Source: Portulaca oleracea
Lineage: Eukaryota > Streptophyta > Magnoliopsida > Caryophyllales > Portulacaceae
Direction of reading: 5' to 3'
Assembly: GCA_029582165.1 (NCBI GenBank)
Contig: CM055892.1
Span: 11,698,754 to 11,762,753 of the forward strand
DNA length: 64,000 nt
Positions 23,601 to 33,065 of the stretch are shown in pieces (the first letter of the stretch is position 1; each line of letters starts with the position of its first letter). Under the pieces are notes generated by a model. The model was not told where the DNA came from, ran no database searches, and was given only the letters and a program-made list of their open reading frames with translations. A program made the position numbers and the translations under genes.

Positions 23601-26600
23601 GCTGATCTAGACTCTCAAAGAGGTTGCATAAAGGAGAATTCCACCAATATCTCCTTTGAATAGCCAAGAAGATCCCACCAAAGTTGAGATAAAGGAAATA
23701 CCACCCAACCTCTAAAGACACCCATAGCTACCAGTGTCGGCGAACAGTATGGGTCAAGGATCGAATACGGGATCGAAACCGTAAATTTTTACAAATCTGG
23801 ATCGATGGGGGTAGGTTTAATAGGAATGGTAATTGGGATCGTAAGTCGCCACTAAATACTTTTTGGATCAACAAAAAAACCGTCCTCTAATTATAAGTTG
23901 GTATTTTATTAAAGTACTGTTTTTTAGATTACATATTAATCTTAAATTAATTTTAAAATAGTAGTATTTTATTGCTAACTAATAATAGTCAACGTTTTTA
24001 ACCCGGCAAGAGTGGTGCTGGTTGGCTGGGCCCAGTGGGCTCTTTTACTTATGTTTATAAACAGCCTTTCGGCTACAGCAATCAAAACATTGGTATTTTA
24101 TAGAGAACATAAACCCTAACCCTAAATTTCCCGGCAGCCACAGTGACACACCCCTAAACATCTTTCAACTGCAGCCTTTCACTCTATCGACGGCGACCCG
24201 AATCTGGCGACTGATGGCCGGAGATAATCCCAGTGGTGGAGTCGCAATTTCTTGTCTTTCAAAGCCCTCAAGTTCTAACTTAAGTACTCATCAATTGGTT
24301 ATTCTATTTTTAGATCTAGGGTTTTCGACTTTTCGTTTATTATCTTCAAAATCAACTATCGGCAGTCGAAAACTGGCGACTAGTGGCTGGAGAAAACCGA
24401 CTGACAAATTCGCAACTTCCATCGACCATCAGCCTTCAACTTCCACCGTGAATACCCTCCAGTGTTAACGAGAACGAGAATTGGATCGACCAAATCTAAC
24501 ATTCTGGGTCGCGATCCCCACTATTCTAGGGTGCTATCGATCTCCGATTGGGATCGACGTTCCTGGAACGGGGATAAGAGGGTAGGTTACCGATTTGGGT
24601 AACTATGGAGAGATGCAATGGCACCACCGTTACAATGGATAAAGCAAGATCAAAGATTTGGGAAGGGTTTTCAAACACCCATAAGTTTTCATTTCATTAA
24701 TGTTAATTGTTTATAAGCTACTCACAAAAATAACATAAGGTTTTATTTATAGGGGAGGCAAAAATACACGTTAAAACCTTAAAACCTGACCCTGTCACGG
24801 TCATGACCTACGTTTCTTACGCGAGGGGTTGCTTTCCAGTCGGGGGTCACAGGCATGAACATTAATCAACTAATGAACATAATACTTAAATTGAAGGTTA
24901 AACACTCGATTTGGGTGGCTAGCTTGCTTTAGAAAATGTACCAAGTCAAACGCAAATTTTTCTAGTATGACCATCCCTCAAAAAACTTCATGCCAACTCT
25001 ATTGGCAAATAACAACCCCGACAAACCATCCGAAACTCATTCAAACAAAAATTGTTGAACAAGTACCCCAACTTTCCTCTGCCAACTTGCACATCGCCAG
25101 TATCAAAGGCTCTAGGTCGTGCTCAAACTCCCTCAAAAGCAACGAAGGATCCTTCTTTGGCATAATCTCACACTATACCCTTAAGATCTATGGGTTGTGC
25201 TCGAAATTCTCCAACCAATATTGGGCAATTAGTCGTTGTGCTTGCACATTATCCAGTTTATCTAGGATAGGTCATGCTCTTACACATTATGCAATCCCCA
25301 AATGAGTACATAGGTCGTGCTTTTACACACTACTTAGCCTTAAGCATTAGGTGACTCGTGCTCCACCATAAACTTAAGGTACATCGGATGGACTCGAGCT
25401 CTTCGACAATATCGGGGATTTCAAGTACTTCGACCGTTATACGATGATGGCTCCCCTGTTTCTCAAGCAAAGTCTCAAATCCAAACTTGCGTAAATCAGG
25501 CCACAATTTCAAGTAATCTGTAGGCAAAGGCTTAGGCTTCGACAGCTCACCCATGGCACCAAAAGATGCAACGCAAGATATGTCACACGCCAGGCGAGAA
25601 CACACCACTGCACCCTCACCTTGCAGGCGAGCTACCTTCACATAATGATCATCTAACCAAAACTCTAAGTTAGATCACTTACCTTGATAGTTCACATAAT
25701 GTCAGTATGCAAAGCCTTAGCTACAATAGGATGAATTAATCGATGGCGATGAGCATCATCAATAACCCAGTGTAAAAGACCTCTCAAACCAAGAACGAAT
25801 TCCCAGCCTCCTCTACCTACATTTGTCAAACTGAAGACAAATTGAGGCATAGTTAGCATGGATGGCCGAGGAGGATCTTATCCTTTTCTTTTCAACAAAC
25901 CTAAAGGGATACTCACCAAGGGTAAAGAAAAATGTGGTAGAATCCTACTCCCCTTAGGGCTATTATAATGGACTCCATATTTCATTTGTTCCCTTCGTAA
26001 AGCAAACAAGCTGAATGTGTGTGCAAAGTCCATATACCTCCATATCATCGAAATGAATGGGGCAAAATACAATAAAAAGAAAACAAAGGAAAAGTCAAGC
26101 TTGTTTTATTTGGGATGGTATGCATGACTTTCTGAAAGGCATGGTTGTAAGGCAACCATTATGCTAAAGAGAAATTATGACTCCCTAATTGGCATTAATC
26201 CATCTTTTCACGGGGACCCACCTGCAATGAGCAACTAAAGAAGTGAGATAGTCCGTATTTTTGATAGTGAGAAAACCAAAACTCAGCACGTCCCCCATCA
26301 CACCCATGTGGAACATGAGGGAGACGATCAAAGGATACCACTCTTCAACGTCACCTCATCAAAAATAGACTTCTTGTATGAAGGCAGAGCCTATAGGGAT
26401 CTTCAGGAACTACAAGATGAAGGGGCTATGAAAAATTGGAGGTTCCTCCAACCACTTGGGATCTTCAAGAACTACAAGATGAAGGGGCTATGAAAAGTTG
26501 GAGGTTCCTCCAACCACTTGATACTTAACAGAACCCTTACACCAGTAAGCTAACATAGTAAAAGAAACCAACACCCGCTCCTGACATGCAATAAGGCCTT

Positions 26601-28920
26601 CCGATACAAATATATGTCTATAAACCTCCAATCTTGCGAATTAGACAATGATAAGGACAAAGAAGGGGTCGTTTGAGCTCAAAGTACCCTCTCAAAAAGG
26701 TTACAGTCTGGAGCTTAAAAGTAGACAATTGAAGGGTAAACTCATTCAGCAATTTAGGAGTACTTCGCTGCAAAAATATCAAGGAAACGACAAGCAAGAA
26801 GTACCAAAAGAGCAAAGAATGTTCTCCTCCTTTATAAAGGAAATCCCTCAACAACTTCAAGACTGCAAGATTAGTGGGCTATAAGGCTCCACACGCTCAT
26901 CCGATCACTAAAGCGAAAAGGTTGATGATGTTTATAGGCGGAGACTAATGGGTTTGGCGCTTGAAGAAAAGTCCACGCTAAAGAAGAGCCAAATTGAACA
27001 AGAGTATCAAGGAACCAGCTCTCTTCATGAAAGTACTACAAGTCACTATTACAGGTTCGCATTTTCGCAATCGATCTACTACAACAACAACGAAAAGATA
27101 ATTGCACAGGGGTGGGGTGAAAGCAACCTCCTATGATCAACCTTCAGTTAAACCTCTTGCCCTTTGGAGAACAACCCCTAGGAAGGAACGGCCCATGAAT
27201 CATAGTTGAAACCCTTAAGGGTTGCTCTCATTGCAAAGAACAATTAAATCACGCTTCGTGCTAACCCATTCTTTCAGAACAATCCACGAATGTTGATTAA
27301 TCGCGCAGGTGTGCCGCCATAAACTACCCCACAATGGCACAACTAAGGGCATCCATGGGCACCACGTGATAGAAAGATTATGGCACAAACCCGTTGTCTT
27401 CATTCGCCTAGGCTTAAGCTTCTACCCTAGTTTCATTGAAACGAGGGTACAATCATTGGATGTCTGATGGTAATAACCCAGGGGAACTCACATAGAAAAG
27501 CCATGAGGTCTAAAGTGAAATCCCTGCTCCTATCACGTTGCCCGCCTGAAGATGCATCAACACATCGAAATGATCATCCAACCAATACTTAAATTGTCAC
27601 CGAACACCACCCTCAACCTCTTTGGTTAAGATGTTTGCTACCGCCTCATGGAAGAGCCAAAGTCTAGTGCGTCTTTGAGGTTCAAATCCAGAACACTTCC
27701 TCATCCATCTCAGGACAACCCAAATCATCAACCATTGCCTCTACCGTGGGAAGATCAAATAGGGACACAGGTTCCAATAATTGAATGGAATAGGCATGGA
27801 GGAACCATGAGGATCGATCGCATCTCAGTGAAATTGAAATGAGAATGAACTTCCCTTCCGCTTTGTTTATATATAGAAACTTTCTTCACTTTTTCACATC
27901 CTATCTATCCCCCTCGTGAAACGTACCGAAAGAATGTGAGGGGCTTAATGATGTGGTAAAAATGTTATTTCTGTCACATCAGATTGCAAGTCAGATTACT
28001 TGCTAACTCACAAGATGGATTGGACAAATACAAATTGGGTCAGATCCCCAAAACAAGTCCAATTTGGGTAACAAGCTAAGGAAACTAGGTGATAAGGAAG
28101 AGTCCAATCTTTTTTCCCGAATACTAGAGTTAGCTAGTCCTATCCCCTAACCACTCCCATTTATTTATCATATATATACCCTACACTATTCATGATTTGA
28201 CAACATATGGAAAAGGCATTCAATCACTACTCCCAATACACCACCCTCTTTCCTCTCTTGGGAAAACAATCTCACTTCCCTATCGATACCTCGAAACTCT
28301 CATTCTCTCATTGATTACTTAATAATCCTCCTCAAGCACTGTGCCAACTTGAGTGTCGGAAGAGCGTTCCCGGGGATAAACCTATGGGGCGTGCCTTGTT
28401 TCGCAGGTCGGGAGCACCACAAAGATCCATCTTGTCATCATCTACATAAGTCTGATCTTTCCAACTCACCGCGACCTAGTTTCTCCGAAAACAATACCCA
28501 TGAAATTAATATTCACACTCCCCAGTTCCCAAGAAACTCAAACACCTGAAACCATCATACAAATGCTTGGATTTGGTGCTAAACATGGCCAACCATAAAA
28601 TTCAAGTGAAGTAAGAGTTTCAATACAATTACTAAAGATCCAGAATTAACGTACTTTAATAATATTGAGAAAAGATAATCACCAACCAGAAATTATATGG
28701 CAAAAAGCAACATGTCACAAAGATTAGATCACAACCATCCTAGAGAACACAATGGTAGATTTCATCAGCTAAAATTTTAAATGACAAACAATAATAAAAG
28801 GTACCTGACGATTTCGAGATGCACAATTACACCACAATGTGAGAAGAAATCGCGCACATCTTTCTCAGTAGCCCTTGGGGATAACGTAGTAACCTCTGCT
28901 GTATAACCACCAGGGTACAT
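17257..28920 (-). CDS. BPA1-like RNA-recognition-motif protein, four coding exons
   Basis: The only clear host gene. Exons 28805-28920, 21255-21330, 19122-19235 and 17257-17646 join in phase (696 nt, 231 residues plus TAA). The protein begins MYPGGYTAEVTTLSPRATE and has one N-terminal RRM (about residues 6-75): beta-1 AEVTTLS, helix EKDVRDFF, RNP1-like YGCTAYVTF (43-51), then LETAVLLSGATIVDQSVCIT. A helical, alanine-rich C-terminal half follows, with AQEVVKTMIAKGY and LGKDALTKAKAFDES, ending KAAKAAADLG. This architecture is that of the plant BPA1 (binding partner of ACD11) RRM family, whose founding member binds the lipid-transfer protein ACD11 that restrains cell death; that role here is inference from family. 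The start ATG at 28920 fits the family N-terminus. All junctions are GT-AG. The gene looks intact although its introns are full of transposons. Confidence 0.9.
18390..18700. repeat. Degenerate TTCGGGTTTGGGT-rich tract
   Basis: The word TCGGGTT or TTTGGGT recurs more than ten times at irregular spacing. Low-complexity derivative of a repeat element within intron 3; no function inferred. Confidence 0.5.
18874..19048. mobile_element. hAT-like MITE with CTATGTTACTC termini
   Basis: A 175-bp element with inverted ends CTATGTTACTCCGACTC and CTATGTTACTCAGACTC (right end reverse-complemented), plus further inverted GTCCGACAC/GTGTCGGAC-like words inside. The flanks GTATTCTA and GTATTATG agree at their first five bases, compatible with a decayed 8-bp duplication. 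Confidence 0.65.
19122..19235 (-). CDS. BPA1-like gene, coding exon 3 (residues 65-102)
   Basis: Lies between acceptor GGTTTCAG|G (19236) and donor AACGTG|GTGTGT (19121). It codes GATIVDQSVCITPWGSYADE followed by a polar linker ending GSGNV. Exactly 38 codons, phase 0 on both sides. Other GT dinucleotides within a few bases make the donor the least certain junction. Confidence 0.85.
20222..20482 (+). pseudogene. Possible gypsy-type gag N-terminal fragment
   Basis: An 86-codon frame with DKLPPPPPPKVTLNDQLYPS and LPKGVTFDPKHQHAQAIPV, a proline-rich arrangement that resembles the start of some gypsy gag proteins. It ends abruptly and has no partner domains. It lies in antisense orientation inside intron 2 of the RRM gene. 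Identification is tentative. Confidence 0.35.
20603..21049. mobile_element. Tourist-like (PIF/Harbinger) MITE
   Basis: Inverted ends GGGAGCATTTGGTT and TGGTGCATTTGGTT (right end reverse-complemented), flanked by TTA on both sides (20600-20602, 21050-21052), the PIF/Harbinger target. CTCGGGAAA/TTTCCCGAG-like words recur in inverted order inside. The plus frame 20748-21053 is a shadow of this element. Confidence 0.7.
21255..21330 (-). CDS. BPA1-like gene, coding exon 2 (residues 39-64)
   Basis: Lies between acceptor TTCTAG|G (21331) and donor AGT|GTAAGT (21254). It codes SGEYGCTAYVTFRDGYALET then AVLLS, including the RNP1-like strand of the RRM. The 76-nt exon leaves phase 0 at its 3' end. Confidence 0.9.
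21367..22173 (+). mobile_element. Solo LTR with 5-bp target duplication
   Basis: Begins TGATGGAGATTCACC and ends TACATCA, with a perfect CAAAT duplication on both sides (21362-21366, 22174-22178). A TATA-like AGTATAAATAAGG lies near 21777 in plus orientation. It contains a tandem duplication of about 39 bp. No interior or second LTR exists, so this is the product of LTR-LTR recombination. It lies antisense to the host gene. Confidence 0.85.
21500..21577. repeat. ~39-bp tandem duplication inside the solo LTR
   Basis: Two near-identical units TTTTCCTTATTAGTAGCTAA...GTTTGTTATAAGGCATAA follow one another; a third, degenerate unit precedes them at about 21455-21500. Confidence 0.8.
22635..23445. 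repeat. Left arm of a long inverted repeat
   Basis: This arm matches, in reverse complement and along its length, 26258-27113. Shared blocks include GTAGTAGATC...GATCGC/GATTGC near the outer end, CCAAACCCATTAGTCTCCG, CCCACTAATCTTGCAGTCTT, and CTCCCTCATGTT near the inner end. The two arms differ by many substitutions and indels. No transposase is visible between them. It may be the long terminal repeat pair of an old DNA element or two copies of one element in opposite orientation. Confidence 0.75.
23723..24607. mobile_element. Candidate hAT-like element carrying a gene-5'-end-like segment
   Basis: The ends CATAGCTACC and CATAGTTACC (right end reverse-complemented) match, and GGGATCG words cluster inside both ends (23760-23870, 24480-24570), as in the hAT-like element at 13515. 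No 8-bp duplication was found. The interior resembles the leader and first codons of a nuclear gene: AAACCCTAACCCTAAATTT, then a start at 24214 (MAGDNPSGGVAISCL) in an 84-codon frame with no recognised domain. It could be a deletion derivative that retained a transposase 5' end or a captured host fragment. Confidence 0.4.
25330..25680 (-). pseudogene. Unidentified coding-like fragment
   Basis: The minus strand encodes a stretch with WLDDHYVKVARLQGEG, MGELSKPKPLPTDYLKLWPD and FGFETLLEKQG. A diverged relative, WLDDHFDVLMHLQAGN, is encoded on the same strand at about 27535-27600, which suggests a once-coding family. I do not recognise it. It lies inside intron 1 of the RRM gene and has no complete frame. 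Confidence 0.35.
26258..27113. repeat. Right arm of a long inverted repeat
   Basis: Reverse-complement counterpart of 22635-23445. It also carries a private 62-bp tandem duplication (26396-26519). The frames 26308-26493, 26618-26860 and 26648-26884 lie in it and are not supported as genes. Confidence 0.75.
26396..26519. repeat. 62-bp tandem duplication
   Basis: The unit GGGATCTTCAGGAACTACAA... to ...CCTCCAACCACTT occurs twice with only a few differences (starts at 26396 and 26458). The left arm has a single counterpart, so the duplication arose after the arms separated. Confidence 0.85.
27935..28531 (+). mobile_element. Candidate solo LTR, gypsy type
   Basis: Begins TGTGAGGGGCTTAATGATG and ends AGTTCCCA, flanked by AGAA on both sides (27931-27934, 28532-28535). 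It contains a TATA-like CATATATATACCC (near 28170) and a downstream ACTTGAGTGTCGGAAGAG...GCAGGTCGGGAGCACC segment, a phrase typical of the R-U5 region of plant gypsy LTRs. The 4-bp duplication is short, so the exact ends are less certain. The frame at 28349-28549 is LTR sequence. Confidence 0.6.
28805..28920 (-). CDS. BPA1-like gene, coding exon 1 (residues 1-39)
   Basis: Starts with ATG at 28920 and ends ATCGTCAG|GTAC with the donor at 28804. It codes MYPGGYTAEV through HLEIV, the first strand and helix of the RRM, and ends two bases into an Arg codon completed by exon 2. An acceptor about 3-7 bases upstream of the ATG (GAAG or ATAG) implies that it is preceded by a 5'UTR intron. Confidence 0.9.
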
Positions 28921-28926
28921 CTTCTA

Positions 28927-30670
28927 TCTTCAGTGAAATAAAAGATGGAATTGAACTTTGATTCCAAGGCTGCAGAGGTAATTCCAGAATCAATCCAGAA
29001 AAAGCCGATCATGCTCAAAAAGACTAATAGGCTACTAAAATGTGACCTAGAAAGAATAGTCAACTTGGGATAGGAAAGAAAAATAGAGCTCTACAATATT
29101 TGCCATAAATGAAATCAATGAACAGTTTATTCCACAGTTCATAACTTTATTATTTTTTGAACCCTTCTATATTTCTTAACTTCGATGAACATAAAGGAGT
29201 GACTGATTGCTTCCACGTCAAAGAGGAGATTAGCAAGCAGAGAAAACTTTTTGCAGATTCTCATAAAAGTAAAACTATGAGTCATACTCATACACTCATA
29301 CATTTAATGTGCGATACATTAAATAACTCCTAACTTGATTGAACGAAATCAAACATAGCAACCATTTATTTGTTCAAGATTGCAAGATTAGATACCCAAT
29401 AACATCAATATAATACATAACTTAAGAATGGAAATAAGCAAATAAATTAGCAGAAAGATATAATCATTAGTGTAAGGCACAAATACTTTAAACTTGGCCA
29501 CCATTTAGCAAGAATTGCAGGCCCCATACATTTTTTCTCATTATTTTGTGCAACTAGATGCAGGCATAAAGTATTAAAAAATTACTCGGAGGTACCCTAA
29601 CTTTTGGTGAAATGTTTTTCAGGTACCCCAACTTTTCAAAACTCATTTTGGGGTACCCTTAGTTTTTGGGTTAGTAATTATTAGGTGTTTTTCCGGCCAT
29701 CAATTTAGTTAAGTGACCGAAATACCCTTGTTCTTCCATTTTTGAAGAAATACCGTTGAAGAAGAAAAATAAGGGTATTTTGGTCACTTAATAAAATTAA
29801 TGGCCGGAAAAGCACCAGATAATTACTAACCTAAAAATTAAGGGTACCTCAAAATGAGTTTTGAAAAGTTGGGGTACCGAAAAATAGTTTCCCAAATATT
29901 GGGGTACCTCCGAATAATTTTTTGAAGTAGTATTCCATATACCACTTTTTCACTTAACATAGTTGAAAATCTTCTACTAAACCTACCAACAATAACCATG
30001 TAAATCACATCAGACACTTGTTGGCATGAAAAATAGCTTTAACAAGATCTAGATACTACTCTTGATACATCAGCAGATTATTGATGGATATCACAGGCTA
30101 CTGAAACATCCATGAATCACACCCATTACCATCTTTAGCCCAACCAATTTTTGATATCATAATAGGTGAATTCCATAAATCCCAGTGTTAGCATAGAAAA
30201 TCTACATTTCAGAGTTGTTCTCCAATTAGCTAAACATTCAAGGATGAGAGCAGATCAGAATAGCACAAAGCATTAATGAAATTCCAGGAATAATGCCAGT
30301 ATTGCAATTTAACAACCAAGGATTGTTGAAGACCCTGGTTTCTTTACCTAAACCTCTCCATGAGCACTCTAATCTAAAAATTAGCGCCTAAACACCAAAA
30401 ATCATCCTTCACAAGTAGATAGAGGTCATAAGGTCGGCGTTGTAGCGAGCTGAGCCCCAATCTGTGATAACCACATCCGACTGAACCTTACCATTTTCAA
30501 AAACCACATAAGCCACCAGATTCAGCAATTAATAAAGGCACAGACCAACACTAACAACAAATTCACACAACATAACTTCAAAATTCCGGAGATCTAATAA
30601 ACAAGGGAGAAGGTACATCTATGGAATACGCAAAAGTGCTTTGGGGGAAAGAGGAGGATTCTGTGCGTAC
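28927..30670 (-). other. 5'UTR intron of the BPA1-like gene (inferred)
   Basis: Inferred from the donor CAG|GTACGC at 30670 and an acceptor just upstream of the ATG. It contains the foldback MITE at 29576-29923 and no other recognised feature. No transcript evidence is available here. Confidence 0.5.
29576..29923. mobile_element. Foldback MITE with GGAGGTACCCC arms
   Basis: Almost the whole 348 bp is self-complementary: AAAAAATTACTCGGAGGTAC at the left pairs with the right end, and GGCCATCAATTTAGTTAAGTG-type words are inverted around the centre (about 29745). A clear target duplication was not found (only AAGTA shared). Mutator-type by resemblance to the two other foldback elements in this window. 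Confidence 0.75.
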
Positions 30671-30760
30671 CTGAATCTGTTTGTAAAAGGGTATCGGGAT
30701 CCAACGAGGTATAGGGGTGGCACACTGGCTGGAGGTCAACCGTAAAAGATGCTTCTAGTG
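30671..30760 (-). promoter_or_regulatory. Probable 5'UTR exon and promoter side of the BPA1-like gene
   Basis: The minus strand reads CCCTTTTACAAACAGATTCAG|GTACGC, a good donor placed before a 1.7 kb gap to the ATG exon. No TATA box was recognised upstream. A hAT-like element begins only about 250 bp upstream of the donor. Confidence 0.4.
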
Positions 30761-31049
30761 GAATTAGGCTACTAGTCAGTAGTCACGTACTCAGCAGACA
30801 TGTGTTAGTTAAAGATTAATCTCGTATTTTAAGTGAAATTTGTTTGCCCAAGTTCTAATGTGAAACAATATTCGAACGACAACGACTATTAGGTTTTGTA
30901 AAGACAACGACTATTAAGTTTTGTAGTGGCGGATTTGTAGCATTGATAGGTGTGTTTATGAACACCATTGGCTGAAGAAAAATTTGTGATTTTTAAATAT
31001 TACTAGTCTGGCAAAGCGTGTTTCGCACGCGCTAATCTGACAATTATAA

Positions 31050-31297
31050 TGTAACGCCCTGACCTTTTTCCGGTTGTGGTCATTACCGATAACTGCTTCA
31101 AGAATCTCTGACTAACCTTACAAATCACCATAAATCTTTATAGCGTATTTCGTCGTCACTCACACATTGTCTGGGAAAACTTCTTACGAGATCACCCGTA
31201 CTGAGACTACTCCCAACCAAGCACGCTTAACTGAGGAGTTCCCAATGGATAAACTACCTTAAAAGAAAGCGCACCTTGGTGGTATAAGTAATCATTT
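31050..31297 (-). mobile_element. Cassandra-type LTR (TRIM carrying 5S rRNA)
   Basis: Read on the plus strand it starts TGTAACGCCCTGACC; as a minus-strand LTR it therefore ends GGGCGTTACA. Its other half is a 5S rRNA-like sequence (31160-31278, minus sense). LTRs containing a 5S sequence are the hallmark of the Cassandra TRIM group. Only one LTR is present and the 5' end is not defined, so it is a solo or truncated LTR, inserted in the hAT-like element 30924-33624. Confidence 0.75.
31160..31278 (-). rRNA. 5S rRNA-derived sequence within a Cassandra-type LTR
   Basis: About 119 bp, close to the 120 nt of plant 5S rRNA, in minus sense. It includes GAACTCCTCAGTTAAGCGTG followed by CTTGG. The A-box word AGTTAAGCGTGCTTGG (31217-31232) is intact, but the C-box region reads ACGGGTGATCTCGTAA, which departs from the usual GATGGGTGACCTCCTGG. 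It is a retrotransposon-borne copy, not a cellular 5S gene: there is no tandem array and the first third is strongly diverged. Confidence 0.75.
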
Positions 31298-31787
31298 AAT
31301 TTAATTTTAATTTTAATTAAAATACAAATTAAATTTTAATTTGATTCAATGGTCATTATTTGTTTAAAAAAATACAATAGACATCAAAACTAATTAAATA
31401 TAATTAATATAATTAGATGGTATAAAATAAATATTTTCCTAAAATATTCCATATAAATACAAGTATAAATAAATTATATTGTTATTTAATGACTAATAGT
31501 TTAATATACACATTGAAACTATGGTGTAAACAGGGAAAAACATGTTATATGGATTAGTTTTAGATATTGTAGAAGCATGGATAAAGGGTCCTTGCAATCA
31601 AATCATATAACATACAAACTATCTTTTGTATATTTAAAAGATTGTAATATAAGTTAAACTTATAGTGATATATATTTATCTTTGTATACTATAATCTCAG
31701 TCACAAAAGTTAAATTTGCAATAAAATCATAAATATTTAGCTAACCACGTTCTTTTTGATTGGACAGGGTTTAAATCTTTAAAGGAT

Positions 31788-31788
31788 T

Positions 31789-31842
<54 letters not shown>

Positions 31843-31843
31843 A
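31788..31843. repeat. (CA)n(TA)n compound microsatellite
   Basis: A CA run followed directly by a TA-rich run within the 30924-33624 element. Confidence 0.9.
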
Positions 31844-31922
31844 TTATAATTACTAAATATTTAGGTATCACAGTATAATTAGGACATTATGTTAAAACCA
31901 AAAGAGGGGTTGAATTGAAATA

Positions 31923-32477
31923 GGGTTATTGGATGATAATATACAGAACTTTTGGGGTATTGGACAATAATACACTGAACTTTGACATAGGACAATAATG
32001 CACTAAACTTTGAGGGATGTTGGACAATAACGCACCCGAAACGATTTTGATATTGGTTGACTTGGTAGTGATATTACGGGACATGTCGAGAAGATAAATT
32101 GGCCAAATAATATCTAATTAATGACATGTCTGCTAATCTACACAAGTAAAGGTGATTTTATAGAATTACAACAACAATCTCTTAGAGAAAACACGTTTAA
32201 GCAAATGTGATTTTATTTTTTTTTACTCTTTTCAAAGTTGATTTCCTTTGCTTACGTGTCGATTAGCTAACATATCATAAATTTAAATATTTTTGAGCAA
32301 ATTCATCTCCTCCACCTATTAAGTAGGATTGCCACCGAGTCAGACACTGTCGGAATCATTATGGGTGCATTATTGTTCAACGCCCCCCAAAGTATAGTGT
32401 ATTATTGTCCAAGGTTAAAGTTTAGTGTATTATTGTCTAACACCCCAATAATTCAGTATATTAGCATCCAATAACCC
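31923..32477. mobile_element. Mutator-type foldback element with 9-bp duplication
   Basis: The ends GGGTTATTGGATG and CATCCAATAACCC are perfectly inverted, and the similarity continues for over 100 bp (GGACAATAATACACTGAACTT against its inverted counterpart). It is flanked by a perfect 9-bp duplication ATTGAAATA (31914-31922, 32478-32486), the Mutator-like signature. It has no coding sequence. Nested in the hAT-like element 30924-33624. Confidence 0.85.
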
Positions 32478-32608
32478 ATTGAAATAAGGCAATATTCAAA
32501 TATGGATTGCTAATAATAGTGCTACTAACAACAATAATAACAACAAGAAGAAAATAATAACAACAATAAAAATGATTTAGGGTGACATGACAAATTTATA
32601 AATAGGTA

Positions 32609-32610
<2 letters not shown>

Positions 32611-32655
<45 letters not shown>

Positions 32656-32707
32656 TGATGATGATGACGACTAAGGTTGCAACGAAAAATTTACAAATGG
32701 GTAGAGG

Positions 32708-32771
<64 letters not shown>

Positions 32772-32868
32772 GAAGAAGAAGAAGAAGAAGAAGAAGAATA
32801 GTAATAATAGTAATAATAATAATAATAATTAATAATTAATAATAATAATAATAATAATAAGTTAGGGT
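32611..32868. repeat. (AAT)n / (GAT)n / (AAG)n trinucleotide microsatellites
   Basis: Three neighbouring runs: AAT/GAT at about 32611-32667, a long ATA run passing into AGA at about 32709-32797, and an imperfect AAT run to 32868. The minus frame 32525-32929 (poly-Tyr/Ile/Ser) is a translation of these repeats and not a gene. Confidence 0.9.
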
Positions 32869-33065
32869 GAAATACAAATTTTAAAAATAAGTAGGGGTAT
32901 TTTGGGAAATCAATATTTGTGACAGACACTTCATTACCCTCTTTTATAGTGATGGTAGATTTGAAAGAAATTTTCTTAATTGGAGCCAGTGGACACCGTA
33001 AAAAAACTCAAAAAATATAATAAGGGTGTCCAATTTAACAGCAACCCAAAAACCCTAAAATAATA

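Larger units (their letters stand above)
21331..28804 (-). other. Intron 1 (first coding intron) of the BPA1-like gene, transposon-filled
   Basis: A GT-AG intron of 7.47 kb between coding exons 1 and 2. At least two solo LTRs, a hAT-like element and a long inverted repeat account for most of it. The remainder (22174-22634, 24608-26257, 27114-27934, 28532-28804) holds no recognised gene beyond short coding-like fragments described separately. Confidence 0.85.

Noticed and set aside
24105..24130. Interstitial telomere repeat (AAACCCTAACCCTAAA)
   Set aside because: Only about two units; such words are common in plant gene leaders. The same applies near 22090.
31160..31278. Functional cellular 5S rRNA gene
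   Set aside because: Single, diverged copy inside an LTR, with altered C-box and no array.
32525..32929. 134-codon minus frame rich in Tyr, Ile and Ser
   Set aside because: Translation of AAT/AAG trinucleotide microsatellites.
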